Positions 27,704 through 36,891 of a stretch of 64,000 nt of DNA are shown piece after piece (position 1 is the first letter of the stretch; each line of letters begins with the position of its first letter). The stretch lies in assembly GCF_030678875.1 (NCBI RefSeq), contig NZ_JAUUDS010000001.1, positions 372,001-436,000 of the forward strand, read 5' to 3'. The stretch comes from Sphingomonas aurea. GTDB taxonomy: Bacteria > Pseudomonadota > Alphaproteobacteria > Sphingomonadales > Sphingomonadaceae. Made by a program: the position numbers and the translations under genes. The notes under the pieces were generated by a model. That model did no database searches and was not told where the DNA came from. It worked only from the letters and a program-made list of their open reading frames with translations.

Positions 27704-28425
27704 GGCGCATCCGCCTGTCCACCGGCCCGGCCGCGCTGTTCGGCGCGATGCTGCTGATCGCCCTCATCGTCTTCCTGCCGATGCGGCTGGTGCTCGGCTG
27801 GGCGGACGCCGGCGAGATGGGCCTGCGCGCCCGGTCGGTCACCGGCAGCATCTGGGGCGCGACACTGAGCGAGGCGCGCTTCGGTGACCTGGCGGTCGGC
27901 GACCTCAGCGCCCGCCTGTCGCCGCTGGCGCTGTTCGGCGGGCGTGCGGCGCTCGCGCTGGAGGGGCCGGGCGGCATTGGCGTGCCGCCGCTGTCGGGCG
28001 ATGCCTATGTCAGCCGCCACGGCTACGGCGTCGGCGCGATGACCGGACGGATCACCACCGGTCGCGCGTTCCAGCCGCTGCCGGTCACCAGCATCGACCT
28101 GGACGACCTGACCGTGCAGTTCGAGGACGATCGCTGCAAGATCGCCGAGGGGCGGGTGCGCGCGCTGCTGTCGGGTGACGTCGCCGGGATCGGCGTGCCG
28201 CCATCGGTCGCCGGGGCCGCGCGCTGCGACGCGGGGGCGCTGCTGCTGCCACTGAGTGGCCCGGCGGGAACCGAGGTCGTCAATCTTCGCATCGCCGGCA
28301 ACGGCCGCTATACCGCCGAGCTGGCGGTGCGCCCTGCCGATCCGGTCGCGGCGCAGCGACTGGAGGCGGCGGGCTTCGTCCGGGGACCGGCCGGCTACGC
28401 ACTTTCGGTCGAAGGCAGCTTCTGA
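27700..28425 (+). CDS. gspN: Type II secretion protein GspN
   Basis: A 241-residue protein with one N-terminal membrane anchor (LFGAMLLIALIVFLPMRLVL) and a periplasmic part of beta-strand character (ARSVTGSIWGATLSEARFGD, then LALFGGRAALALEGPG). It closes the operon. GspN is an accessory component present in only some T2SS, and its exact role is unsettled. No gspO prepilin peptidase follows, so processing must be supplied from elsewhere. Confidence 0.85.
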   Translation: MRRIRLSTGPAALFGAMLLIALIVFLPMRLVLGWADAGEMGLRARSVTGSIWGATLSEARFGDLAVGDLSARLSPLALFGGRAALALEGPGGIGVPPLSGDAYVSRHGYGVGAMTGRITTGRAFQPLPVTSIDLDDLTVQFEDDRCKIAEGRVRALLSGDVAGIGVPPSVAGAARCDAGALLLPLSGPAGTEVVNLRIAGNGRYTAELAVRPADPVAAQRLEAAGFVRGPAGYALSVEGSF

Positions 28426-28474
28426 TAGCTTGACGATCGTCCGTCTCCACCGCTAGGGGCGCAGACCTTCTGCG

Positions 28475-28551
28475 GCGACCGTAGTTCAATTGGTTAGAGC
28501 GCCGGCTTGTGATGCCGGAAGTTGCGGGTTCAAGTCCCGTCGGTCGCCCCA
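28475..28551 (+). tRNA. tRNA-His (anticodon GTG)
   Basis: The cloverleaf has acceptor GCGACCG/CGGTCGC with the extra G(-1) encoded at 28474 opposite C73. The anticodon stem CCGGC/GCCGG encloses TTGTGAT, giving GTG. The T arm is GCGGG-TTCAAGT-CCCGT and CCA is encoded (28549-28551). It lies 49 bp after gspN. The 98 bp from here to the next gene has no recognisable terminator. Confidence 0.95.
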
Positions 28552-28649
28552 TTCCTCCACCATCCTGACAATCGCGCATTGGGGCTGGCCAAAGCCGCTC
28601 AATAACAATATTTCACGCCGCCGTTACGGAATTACGAGGCGAGTAAGCG

Positions 28650-29702
28650 ATGCCGACCGCATGGGGCCTTCCCGACTTCGACGAGCATGAGGGCGTTCAC
28701 CTGTTCAGCGACCCGGATTCGGGGCTGCGGGCGATCGTCGCTATCCACTCGACCAAGCTGGGGCCTGCCGCCGGCGGCGTCCGCTTCTGGCACTATGCCT
28801 CTGACGAGCGCGCGCTGACCGACGCGCTGCGCCTGTCGCGCGGCATGAGCTTCAAGAACGCGATGGCAGGACTGGAGCTGGGCGGCGGCAAGGGCGTCGT
28901 TCTCGCCGACCGGCCGGGCGCGACGATCTCCACCGCGCAGCTGGAGGCGTTCGGCCGCGCGGTCGAGTCGCTGGGCGGCCGCTATGTCACAGCCGAGGAT
29001 GTCGGCATGTCCGAGGCGCGGATGAAGGTCATCGCCGGGCAGACCCGCTACGTCTCCGGCCTGCCCGTCGCCAGCGGCGCGGCGGGCGGCGACCCCGGCC
29101 CCTATACCGCGCACGGCGTCTATCTGGGCGTGAAGGCCGCCGCCGCGCGCGGGCTGGGTGCGACCGACATGAAGGGCGTGCGCGTCGCCATCCAGGGTCT
29201 GGGCTCGGTCGGCGGGGGGCTCGCCCGGCTGCTGGCGCGTGACGGCGCGGTGCTGACGCTGGCCGATGTCGACGAGGGCCGCGCCAACGCGATGGCCGGT
29301 GAGTTGGGCGCCACCGTCGTCGCGCCCGAGGCTATCCTGGTACAGGACGTCGATCTGGTCAGCCCCAATGCGCTTGGCGCAATCCTGACCGAGGCGAGCA
29401 TTGCCGACCTGAAGGCACGCGTGATCGCCGGCGGCGCCAACAACCAGCTGGCCACCCCGGCCGACGGGCAGCGCGTCCATGATCGCGGCATCCTCTACGC
29501 GCCCGATTACGTCATCAACGCCGGCGGCATCATCAATGTCGGACTGGAATATCTCGGTCACGGCGACGAGGCCGAGGTAATGGCGCGCATCGCCCGCATC
29601 CCCGACCGGCTGGTCGAGGTATGGGACGAGAGCGAGCGCTCCGGCGAGCCTGCTGCCCATGTCGCCGACCGGATCGCGCGCGGTCTGATCGGGCGGGGGT
29701 AG
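28650..29702 (+). CDS. Leucine/phenylalanine/valine-type amino acid dehydrogenase
   Basis: A 350-residue NAD-dependent oxidative deaminase of the Glu/Leu/Phe/Val dehydrogenase family. The catalytic lysine region is MSFKNAMAGLELGGGKGVVL. The Rossmann domain begins VRVAIQGLGSVGGGLARLLA, and the conserved GGANNQLATPADGQ and APDYVINAGGIINVGLEY are present. The length is nearest to leucine dehydrogenase. It interconverts branched-chain (or aromatic) amino acids and 2-oxo acids in the cytosol; the exact substrate cannot be fixed. A hairpin at 29723-29750 separates it from ccmC. Confidence 0.88.
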   Translation: MPTAWGLPDFDEHEGVHLFSDPDSGLRAIVAIHSTKLGPAAGGVRFWHYASDERALTDALRLSRGMSFKNAMAGLELGGGKGVVLADRPGATISTAQLEAFGRAVESLGGRYVTAEDVGMSEARMKVIAGQTRYVSGLPVASGAAGGDPGPYTAHGVYLGVKAAAARGLGATDMKGVRVAIQGLGSVGGGLARLLARDGAVLTLADVDEGRANAMAGELGATVVAPEAILVQDVDLVSPNALGAILTEASIADLKARVIAGGANNQLATPADGQRVHDRGILYAPDYVINAGGIINVGLEYLGHGDEAEVMARIARIPDRLVEVWDESERSGEPAAHVADRIARGLIGRG

Positions 29703-29722
29703 GATCGTCCTACACTCCCGTT

Positions 29723-29750
29723 CGTCATCCCGGCGCACGCCGGGATGACG
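29723..29750. repeat. Palindromic REP-like hairpin
   Basis: CGTCATCCCGGCG (29723-29735), two bases, then CGCCGGGATGACG (29738-29750) form a perfect 13-bp inverted repeat. It is the same element family as 23385-23479. It lies between the amino acid dehydrogenase and ccmC and could act as a transcription or mRNA-end barrier. Confidence 0.75.
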
Positions 29751-29833
29751 AGGGGTGGAGTGTCAGCGACAATCGGCCGCGGGCCATACGGACTGGTGAC
29801 GCAGCCCCCAACTTGCCATATCAGGCGCCTACC

Positions 29834-30559
29834 GTGCCCAGCCTCCACGCCTTCGCCAATCCTGCCCGCTTCCTGAAGATCGCCCGGCCGCTGACGCCGG
29901 TGCTGTTCTGGCTGGGCGCGGTGTTGGTTGCGATCGGCTGCTGGGCAGGGCTGACGCAGACGCCGCCCGACTATCTTCAGGGTGAGACGGTCCGCATCCT
30001 CTACATCCACGTTCCCGCCGCCTGGCTGGGGATGGGCGGGTGGAGCGGTATTGCGCTGTCGTCGATCGCGCTCCTCGTCTGGCGCCACCCGCTCGCCGCA
30101 ATCGCCGCGCGCGCGGTCGCGCTGCCGGGGGCGGTGTTCGCCGCCATCTGCCTCGTCACCGGATCGATCTGGGGGCGGCCGACCTGGGGAACGTGGTGGC
30201 AGTGGGACGGGCGGCTGACCTCGATGCTGCTCCTGTTCTTCGTCTACTGCGCCTTCATCGCGCTCGCCCGCGCCGACGCCGATCGCGGCGGCGACGGGCG
30301 GGTGCCGGCGGTGTTCGGGATCGCGGGCACGGTGCTGCTGCCGATCATCCGCTACTCCGTGGTGTGGTGGAACACGCTGCACCAGGGGCCGAGCATCGGG
30401 CTGACCCGCTCGTCGATCGCGCCGGCGATCCTGTGGCCGCTGCCGATCATGCTACTCGGCTTCTCGCTCCTGTTCGGGGCGATCGTGCTGATGCGGATGC
30501 GCGCGATGCTGGCGATGGCCAAGTCGGAAGCGCGGCTGCGCCGGATGGCGACTGTATGA
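29834..30559 (+). CDS. ccmC: Heme exporter/chaperone protein CcmC
   Basis: A 241-residue six-helix membrane protein that loads heme onto CcmE. The tryptophan-rich heme-handling motif is present (TWGTWWQWDGRLTSMLLLFF), with the flanking histidines in IHVPAAW and NTLHQG. The GTG at 29834 is chosen as start because it begins the homologous N-terminus; the upstream open frame runs through the REP hairpin. First gene of ccmCDEFGHI. The usual ccmA and ccmB are not adjacent. Confidence 0.92.
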   Translation: MPSLHAFANPARFLKIARPLTPVLFWLGAVLVAIGCWAGLTQTPPDYLQGETVRILYIHVPAAWLGMGGWSGIALSSIALLVWRHPLAAIAARAVALPGAVFAAICLVTGSIWGRPTWGTWWQWDGRLTSMLLLFFVYCAFIALARADADRGGDGRVPAVFGIAGTVLLPIIRYSVVWWNTLHQGPSIGLTRSSIAPAILWPLPIMLLGFSLLFGAIVLMRMRAMLAMAKSEARLRRMATV

Positions 30560-30663
30560 ACCCCTGGCCCTTCGTAACGGCCGCCTATGCGGTCACCCTG
30601 ATCGGCGCGGCGGTGCTGGCATTCGTCAGCTGGCGCGCGATGCGCGCCGCAGAGCGGCCATGA
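30556..30663 (+). CDS. ccmD: Heme exporter protein CcmD
   Basis: A 35-residue single-pass membrane protein (MNPWPFVTAAYAVTLIGAAV, then LAFVSWRAM). CcmD stabilises CcmC with CcmE and helps release holo-CcmE. Its ATG overlaps the ccmC stop and its stop overlaps the ccmE start (both ATGA). Identification rests on size, topology and position. Confidence 0.88.
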   Translation: MNPWPFVTAAYAVTLIGAAVLAFVSWRAMRAAERP

Positions 30664-31094
30664 CCGCGAAGAACCAGCGGCTGACGCTCGTCCTGCTCGC
30701 CCTCGCCGCGGTTGCTGCGGCGGCGCTGCTCGCGCTGTCGGCGCTCGGCGACCAGGCGGCGTTCTTCTACGCACCGTCCGATGTCGCCAGGAACGGCCTG
30801 CCGCTGGGCAAGGCAGTGCGGCTGGGTGGGATGGTCGAGGCAGGATCGGTTCGCCGCGCCGCCGACGGCGTCACCGTCCACTTCGTCGTGACCGACGGCC
30901 GGGCGACCACGCCGGTCACCTTCGCCGGTATCGTTCCCGACCTGTTCCGGGAAAAATCGGGCGTGGTGGCCGAGGGGCAGTTCCGGCCGGACGGCGCGTT
31001 CGTCGCCACCAACCTGCTTGCCAAGCACGACGAGAAATACATGCCCCCCGAACTCGCCGGCAAGATGCACGAGACGAAGACGCTGGAGCAGTGA
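30660..31094 (+). CDS. ccmE: Cytochrome c maturation heme chaperone CcmE
   Basis: A 144-residue periplasmic chaperone anchored by an N-terminal helix (LTLVLLALAAVAAAALLALS). The OB-fold contains VRLGGMVEAGSVRR and VTFAGIVPDLFREKSGVVAEG. The covalent heme-binding histidine is His123, with Tyr127, in AKHDEKYMPPE. It passes heme from CcmC to CcmF. Confidence 0.95.
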   Translation: MTAKNQRLTLVLLALAAVAAAALLALSALGDQAAFFYAPSDVARNGLPLGKAVRLGGMVEAGSVRRAADGVTVHFVVTDGRATTPVTFAGIVPDLFREKSGVVAEGQFRPDGAFVATNLLAKHDEKYMPPELAGKMHETKTLEQ

Positions 31095-33001
31095 TCGCCG
31101 AGGCGGGTCTTGCCGCGCTGTGGATCGCCGCCGCGCTCGCCGCGCTCCAGCTCGCGCTGGCGGCGTTGGGGCTCGTGCGCCCGGCCGCGCCCGAACTGTC
31201 GGCGGCGGTGCGGCCGGTGGCGATCGTGCAAGGCGTACTCGCGGCGGCGGCGATGCTGCTGCTGATCGCGGTGTTCCAGCAGTCGGACATGTCGGTGAAG
31301 CTGGTCGCTGAGAACAGCCACTCGGCAAAGCCGTGGATCTACAAGATCGCCGGTGCCTGGGGGAATCACGAGGGCTCGATGCTGCTCTGGGTCACCATCC
31401 TGGGGCTGGCCGGCGGAGCGGTTGCGCTGTTCGAGCGCCAGCTGGACGAGCGCACGGCAATTGCGACATTGGGCGCGCAGGCGGCGATCGCGCTGGGCTT
31501 CTACGCTTTCCTGCTACTCGCCTCCAACCCCTTCGCGCGGCTCTATCCGGCGCCGACGGAGGGCGCGGGGCTCAACCCGCTGCTCCAGGATCCCGGCCTC
31601 GCCTTTCACCCGCCGACGCTCTACGCGGGCTATGTCGGGCTGTCGGTCGCCTTCTCCTTCGCGGTCGGCGCGCTCGTCACCCGCGATGTCGAGCGCGAGT
31701 TCGCGCGGGCGATGCGGCCATGGGTGCTGGGCGCCTGGATATTCCTGACGATCGGTATCACCGCCGGCAGCTACTGGGCCTATTACGAGCTGGGTTGGGG
31801 CGGCTGGTGGTTCTGGGACCCGGTCGAGAATGCGTCGCTGATGCCGTGGCTGGCGGCGACGGCGCTGCTCCATTCGGTGACGGTGCTGGCGACCCGCGAC
31901 GGGTTGCGCGCGTGGACGGTGATGCTGGCGGTGGTCGCCTTTTCCATGTCGATGATCGGCACCTTCCTGGTCCGATCGGGTATCCTGACCAGCGTCCACG
32001 CCTTTGCCGTCGATCCGCGGCGTGGCGCGTTCATCCTGGCGCTGCTGGCGATCTATATCGGCGGGGCGCTGACGCTGTTCGCGCTCAGGGTCGGGACCGT
32101 GCGGCAGGGTCGCACGTTCGAGCTGGTCAGCCGCGAGGGCGGGCTGGTCGCCAACAACCTGCTGCTGTCGGTGATCTTGGGTATTGTGCTGATCGGCACG
32201 CTCTATCCGATCGTCGCGGCGGGGTTCGGCGTGCAGCTTTCGGTGGGGCCGCCCTTCTTCAACAAGGCGGCGGGGCCGATCGCGCTGCTGCTGGTCGCGA
32301 TCATGGGTGTAGGGCCGCTGCTGCGCTGGCGCCGCGACGACCTGAGCGCGCTGGCGGAGCGGATTACCTGGCCGCTGGTCGCGACCGGCGTCGCGTTCGT
32401 CGTCGCGCTGCTCGCGGCCATGCCGATCGGGGTGCTGCCGCTCCTCGGGCTGAGCCTTGCGGCGGGGCTGGCGGTGGCGAGCGTCGCGCCTCTTTGGGGG
32501 CGAAACCTGCGGCGCACGCCGCTGTTCACCTGGGGCATGGTGATCGCCCATCTCGGCATCGCGGTGTCGCTCGCCGGCATGGCCTGTGATGCGGCGTTCA
32601 CGGCGGAACGGCTGGTGGCGCTGGCGCCGGGGCAGGCGACGCGGGTCGGCCCGTGGCGGGTGACGCTCGACGGGATCTCGCCGGTCGTGGCGGACAACTG
32701 GTCGGCATTGCAGGCGCGGCTGACCGTCGAGCGGGACGAGGGGGTGCGCCGGCTCTACCCGCAGTCGCGAACCTTCTCCGACCCGCCGACCACCACCAGC
32801 GAATCAGCGATCGCGACCGTCGCGGACGGTCAGCTCTATACCGTGCTCGGCCAGCCGGACGGACAGGGACGCTGGCAGCTGCGGCTGTGGTGGAAGCCGT
32901 TCGTGACGCTGATCTGGGCAGGCGGCGCGCTGATCGCGCTGGGCGGCGCGCTGTCGCTTGCCGGGCGCCTGATGCGGCGGCGGCAGGAGGCAGTGGCGTG
33001 A
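31091..33001 (+). CDS. ccmF: Cytochrome c heme lyase CcmF
   Basis: A 636-residue polytopic membrane protein that attaches heme to apocytochrome c with CcmH. The WWD-type signature GWGGWWFWDPVENASLMPWL is intact, and the histidine segments NHEGSMLLW and AFHPPTLYAGYVG are present. The start is a GTG overlapping the ccmE stop (GTGA). Confidence 0.95.
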   Translation: MIAEAGLAALWIAAALAALQLALAALGLVRPAAPELSAAVRPVAIVQGVLAAAAMLLLIAVFQQSDMSVKLVAENSHSAKPWIYKIAGAWGNHEGSMLLWVTILGLAGGAVALFERQLDERTAIATLGAQAAIALGFYAFLLLASNPFARLYPAPTEGAGLNPLLQDPGLAFHPPTLYAGYVGLSVAFSFAVGALVTRDVEREFARAMRPWVLGAWIFLTIGITAGSYWAYYELGWGGWWFWDPVENASLMPWLAATALLHSVTVLATRDGLRAWTVMLAVVAFSMSMIGTFLVRSGILTSVHAFAVDPRRGAFILALLAIYIGGALTLFALRVGTVRQGRTFELVSREGGLVANNLLLSVILGIVLIGTLYPIVAAGFGVQLSVGPPFFNKAAGPIALLLVAIMGVGPLLRWRRDDLSALAERITWPLVATGVAFVVALLAAMPIGVLPLLGLSLAAGLAVASVAPLWGRNLRRTPLFTWGMVIAHLGIAVSLAGMACDAAFTAERLVALAPGQATRVGPWRVTLDGISPVVADNWSALQARLTVERDEGVRRLYPQSRTFSDPPTTTSESAIATVADGQLYTVLGQPDGQGRWQLRLWWKPFVTLIWAGGALIALGGALSLAGRLMRRRQEAVA

Positions 33002-33525
33002 AGCGTCCGCTGCCCTGGCTGCCGCTGATCGGCTTCCTCGTCCTGCTCGCGGTCGTCGCGGCCGGGCTATTCCGGCCGGCGGACCGCGTCGTCCACTCGC
33101 AGCTGGTCGGCAAGCCGCTGCCCGACTTCACGCTCCAGCCGCTGATCCCCGGTCGTCCCGGTCTGTCGCGTGCCACATTGACGGGGCAGGGGCCGCGCCT
33201 GCTGAACGTCTTCGCCAGCTGGTGCATCCCGTGCATCGCCGAAGCGCCACAACTGCTCCGCCTGAAGGCGGCCGGCGTGCCGATCGACGCCATCGCGATA
33301 CGCGACACCGCCGTCGACGTGCGCCGGTTCCTGGAGCGGAACGGCGACCCCTATCAGCGGATCGGCGACGATCGCGACAGCGCGGTCCAGCTGTCGCTCG
33401 GCTCGTCAGGCGTGCCCGAGACGTTCCTGATCGACGGCCAGGGCCGCGTCGTACGCCAATATGTCGGTGACATTCGCCCCGACGACGTCGACGGCCTGAT
33501 CGCCGATTGGAAGGCGCTGAAATGA
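32998..33525 (+). CDS. ccmG: Thiol:disulfide interchange protein CcmG/DsbE
   Basis: A 175-residue periplasmic thioredoxin-fold protein anchored by an N-terminal helix (LPLIGFLVLLAVVAAGLF). The active site is WCIPC, with Cys76 and Cys79. GVPETFLIDGQGRVV holds the cis-proline loop. It keeps the CcmH and apocytochrome CXXCH cysteines reduced. The GTG start overlaps the ccmF stop. Confidence 0.93.
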   Translation: MKRPLPWLPLIGFLVLLAVVAAGLFRPADRVVHSQLVGKPLPDFTLQPLIPGRPGLSRATLTGQGPRLLNVFASWCIPCIAEAPQLLRLKAAGVPIDAIAIRDTAVDVRRFLERNGDPYQRIGDDRDSAVQLSLGSSGVPETFLIDGQGRVVRQYVGDIRPDDVDGLIADWKALK

Positions 33526-33914
33526 GGCGCCTCGCTGCCGCCCTGCTGGCCCTCTCGCTCACTGCCCAGACCCAGGTGCCGGCGGCGCTCGCCGACACGC
33601 AGCTGGCCGATCCGACGCGCGAGGCGGAGGCGAGGGCGCTGATGGAGACGCTGCGCTGTGTCGTCTGCCAGGGTCAGTCGATCGCCGACAGCGACGCGAC
33701 CATGGCCGGTGACATGCGCGCGCTGGTCCGCGACCGCATCCGCCGTGGCGAGCGGCCGGCGGCGATCCGCGCATGGCTGATCGGCCGCTACGGCGATTAT
33801 ATCAGCTATGATCCGCCGCTCAGCCCCGTCACCTGGCCGCTTTGGCTGGCACCGATCGCGCTGCTGGCGATCGGCGCGTGGCTCGCGCGCGGCAGCTTCC
33901 GGCGGCGGCGCTGA
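33522..33914 (+). CDS. ccmH: Cytochrome c maturation protein CcmH (CcmL-type)
   Basis: A 130-residue periplasmic thiol protein. The signal sequence is followed by LRCVVCQGQSIADSDA with the redox pair Cys46/Cys49, and a C-terminal helix (PLWLAPIALLAIGAWLARG) anchors it. The ATG at 33522 overlaps the ccmG stop and matches family starts. This is the short form; the TPR part is the separate ccmI. Confidence 0.93.
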   Translation: MRRLAAALLALSLTAQTQVPAALADTQLADPTREAEARALMETLRCVVCQGQSIADSDATMAGDMRALVRDRIRRGERPAAIRAWLIGRYGDYISYDPPLSPVTWPLWLAPIALLAIGAWLARGSFRRRR

Positions 33915-34537
33915 TGGGCTGGCTGGCGCTCCTGTTGCTCGCGAGCGGCGCCTTTGCGGCGCTGCTGCTGCTCCGCGTCGCCCGGCCGCTCTGGTCGCTG
34001 GTCGGCGCGGCGCTGATGCTGGCGGCGACCGGTTATGCCCTGCAAGGCTCGCCCGACCTGTCGGCGAGCCCCGCCGCGACCGACGAACGGCTGATGGCGA
34101 GCGACGAGTCGATCGTCGAGCTGCGGGGCCGCATGTTCGGGCGGTTCGGCGTTGCCGGTGCGTATCTGACCGCCGCCGACGCGCTCGCCCGGACAGGGTC
34201 TCCGCGCTACGAGGTCGAGGCGCTGCTCGGCGGCCTTCGCCACGACGGCACCAGCGTGCAGCTCTGGACCGCGCTCGGTGACGCGATCGCCCGGCATGAC
34301 CGGCAGCTGTCGCCCGCGGCCAAGCTGGCCTTCGACCGCGCAGCGCAGCTCGACCCGCGCAGTCCCGGTCCGCCCTTCTTCCGGGGACTGGCACAGCTGC
34401 GCGCGGATGATTTCGCCGCGGCGGAGGCCTCGTGGCGCCGTGCCGTAGCACTGGCTCCGCCGACGGCCGAGTACCGGCCGGCGATCGTTCTGCGCCTCGA
34501 CATGCTGCGCCGCCTGCGCGCGGCGACGGGTCGTTAA
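33914..34537 (+). CDS. ccmI: Cytochrome c maturation TPR protein CcmI (NrfG-like)
   Basis: A 207-residue protein with an N-terminal helix pair (LALLLLASGAFAALLLLRVA and SLVGAALMLAATGYAL) and then TPR-like helices (RFGVAGAYLTAADALARTG, AKLAFDRAAQLDPRSPGPPF, FAAAEASWRRAVALAPP). It would hold apocytochrome C-termini for the CcmFH lyase. Its ATG overlaps the ccmH TGA by one base. It ends convergently on the DUF3072 gene with a 4-bp overlap. Confidence 0.85.
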   Translation: MGWLALLLLASGAFAALLLLRVARPLWSLVGAALMLAATGYALQGSPDLSASPAATDERLMASDESIVELRGRMFGRFGVAGAYLTAADALARTGSPRYEVEALLGGLRHDGTSVQLWTALGDAIARHDRQLSPAAKLAFDRAAQLDPRSPGPPFFRGLAQLRADDFAAAEASWRRAVALAPPTAEYRPAIVLRLDMLRRLRAATGR

Positions 34538-34755
34538 GAGGCGCCGCGCCCGGTCTTCGCCTGAAGCGCGTCGATCCGCTTGGATGCGTCCGCCTTGCTC
34601 AACGTCTCGTCGAAATCCTCATGCGCCTCTTCGCTCAGCGTTTTCAGATAGCTGGCCTGTGCGCCGGTCATCGGCTCGTCGCCGGTGGTCCAGTCGTCCG
34701 GATCCTTCTCCGCATTCGAGAAGGGCTCGCTCTTCGGATTGGCGGTGTCGGTCAC
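34534..34755 (-). CDS. DUF3072 family small protein
   Basis: A 73-residue acidic, soluble protein. The segment DEPMTGAQASYLKTLSEEAH is the recognisable DUF3072 core. The N-terminus is rich in Asn, Asp and Glu, and no membrane or export signal is visible. Function is unknown. It converges on ccmI and diverges from kup. Confidence 0.8.
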   Translation of the reverse strand: MTDTANPKSEPFSNAEKDPDDWTTGDEPMTGAQASYLKTLSEEAHEDFDETLSKADASKRIDALQAKTGRGAS

Positions 34756-34953
34756 GCATGATCTCCTTCGTCGCGATAAACCCTTGTGTTCCCATTGTGT
34801 TCCGGCAGCGAGATGTCATGGGTTACCCGGCCCGCGTCGGTTCGGCGTCCCTGCATCAACGGCCGTTGCGTGTGCCCGCCAGCGGGTGTACGGGCGCGAA
34901 ATGACGGACAGGGGCGTGAGTGGGCGGCTGCGCCCCTATCGTGCTGGGATCAC

Positions 34954-36891
34954 ATGGTCGTGAGCACGGAACGGGCAGCACCGCTGCCCGACGCGCCGCC
35001 GCAGGATGCGACGACGTATCACCATCATCCCAAGCAGGGGCTCGCCCGGCTGGCGCTGGGCGCGATCGGTGTCGTCTATGGCGACATCGGCACCAGCCCG
35101 CTCTACGCGATGAAGGAGGTGTTCGTCGGCCACCACCCGCTGGCGGTCGACCAGCTGCATATCTTCGGCGTCGTCAGCCTGATCTTCTGGTCGCTGCTGC
35201 TGATCGTCACGATGAAATACGTGCTGCTGGTCCTGCGCGCCGACAATAATGGCGAGGGGGGCAGCCTGGCGCTGCTCGCCCTGATCCAGCGGCGGACTGG
35301 CGGCGCCAAGGGGAAGTGGAGCGCCAGCCTGGTCATCCTGGGCGTACTGGCCACCGCGCTGTTCTTCGGCGACTGCATGATTACACCGGCTGTTTCGGTG
35401 CTGTCCGCCGCGGAGGGGCTGACCACGGTCGAGCAGGGTTTCGGCGCGTTCGTGATACCGATCGCGGTGGCGATCCTGGTCTCGCTCTTCTACATCCAGG
35501 CGCGCGGCACCGGCGGGATCGGCAAGCTGTTCGGCCCGATCATGCTCGTCTATTTCGTGACGCTGACCGTGCTGGGGGCGATCAACATCGCCGGACGGCC
35601 GGATATCATCGCCGCGATCGATCCGCGCTGGGCGTTTCGCTTCGTCGCCGACGACGGCATGCTCGCTTTCCTGGCGCTCGGCTCGGTCGTGCTGGCGGTG
35701 ACGGGGGCGGAGGCGCTCTACGCCGATATGGGTCATTTCGGCCGCCGCCCGATCGAGGTGGCGTGGCTGTACCTGGTCTTCCCGGCGCTGATGGTGAACT
35801 ATCTGGGACAGGGGGCGCTGCTCCTCGACCAGCCCGGCGCCGCGGAAAACCCCTTCTTCCTGATGGCGTCGGAGGGCTGGCGCCTGCCGCTGGTCATCCT
35901 GTCGATGATGGCGACGGTGATCGCCAGCCAGGCGGTCATCACCGGCGCGTTCAGCGTCGTGCAGCAGGCGGTGCAGCTGGGCCTGATGCCGCGGCTGCGC
36001 ATCGAGCATACCAGCGCGTCGGAGGCGGGGCAGATCTATATCCCGGTCGTCAACTGGGCGCTGATGGTCATGGTGCTGCTGCTGATCTTCGGGTTCAAGG
36101 AATCGTCGAACCTCGCCGCGGCGTACGGCATCGCGGTAACGGGCACGATGTTCATCAGCACGCTGATGGTCGGGGTGCTGATCCGCCGGGTGTGGCAGTG
36201 GCCGTTCTGGGCGCTGGGCATCTTCGAGGGCGTCTTCCTGTCGATCGACGGGGCCTATTTCTCGTCCAACCTGACCAAGGTGCCCGATGGCGGCTGGTTC
36301 CCGCTGCTGGCGGGTGCGGTCGTCTTCACCGTGCTGACCACCTGGTCGAAGGGGCGGCAGCTGATGATCGAGCGGCTGCGCGAGGCGGCGATGCCGATCA
36401 AGGTGTTCATCGCCAGCGCCGCCACCTCGGCCAGCCGCGTGCCCGGCACCGCGGTCTTCATGACCTCGACCGCCGAAGGCGTGCCCCACGCGCTGCTCCA
36501 CAACCTGAAGCACAACAAGGTGCTGCACGACCGCATCGTCCTGTTGACGGTCGCCATCGCCGACCAGCCCTATTGGCACGAGGACCAGCGCGTGAAGCGC
36601 GAGGATCTGGGCCACGGCTTCTACCGGGTCGTCCTCCGCTTCGGCTTCATGGAAGAGGCGAACGTGCCCGCCGCGCTGAAACATGCGGCGGGGGCGGGGC
36701 CTGAATACAAGATGATGGACACCAGCTTCTTCCTGTCGCGCCAGACCCTGATCGCATCCGACCGGCCGGGCATGGCGCTGTGGCGCGAGAAGCTGTTCGC
36801 CTGGATGCTGCGCAACGCGGAAAGTGCGATGGAATTCTTCCGCCTGCCGTCCAACCGCGTCGTCGAGCTGGGCAGCCAGGTGGAGATTTGA
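34954..36891 (+). CDS. kup: Low-affinity potassium uptake protein Kup
   Basis: A 645-residue K+/H+ symporter of the KUP/HAK family. The signature [20 protein letters not shown] starts the first helix, followed by about 12 membrane segments (for example [20 protein letters not shown] and [20 protein letters not shown]) and a C-terminal cytoplasmic domain. The ATG at 34954 is chosen because the about 56 codons upstream in frame are unlike the family. The stop overlaps the TTG of the 2H phosphoesterase gene. Confidence 0.95.
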   Translation: MVVSTERAAPLPDAPPQDATTYHHHPKQGLARLALGAIGVVYGDIGTSPLYAMKEVFVGHHPLAVDQLHIFGVVSLIFWSLLLIVTMKYVLLVLRADNNGEGGSLALLALIQRRTGGAKGKWSASLVILGVLATALFFGDCMITPAVSVLSAAEGLTTVEQGFGAFVIPIAVAILVSLFYIQARGTGGIGKLFGPIMLVYFVTLTVLGAINIAGRPDIIAAIDPRWAFRFVADDGMLAFLALGSVVLAVTGAEALYADMGHFGRRPIEVAWLYLVFPALMVNYLGQGALLLDQPGAAENPFFLMASEGWRLPLVILSMMATVIASQAVITGAFSVVQQAVQLGLMPRLRIEHTSASEAGQIYIPVVNWALMVMVLLLIFGFKESSNLAAAYGIAVTGTMFISTLMVGVLIRRVWQWPFWALGIFEGVFLSIDGAYFSSNLTKVPDGGWFPLLAGAVVFTVLTTWSKGRQLMIERLREAAMPIKVFIASAATSASRVPGTAVFMTSTAEGVPHALLHNLKHNKVLHDRIVLLTVAIADQPYWHEDQRVKREDLGHGFYRVVLRFGFMEEANVPAALKHAAGAGPEYKMMDTSFFLSRQTLIASDRPGMALWREKLFAWMLRNAESAMEFFRLPSNRVVELGSQVEI

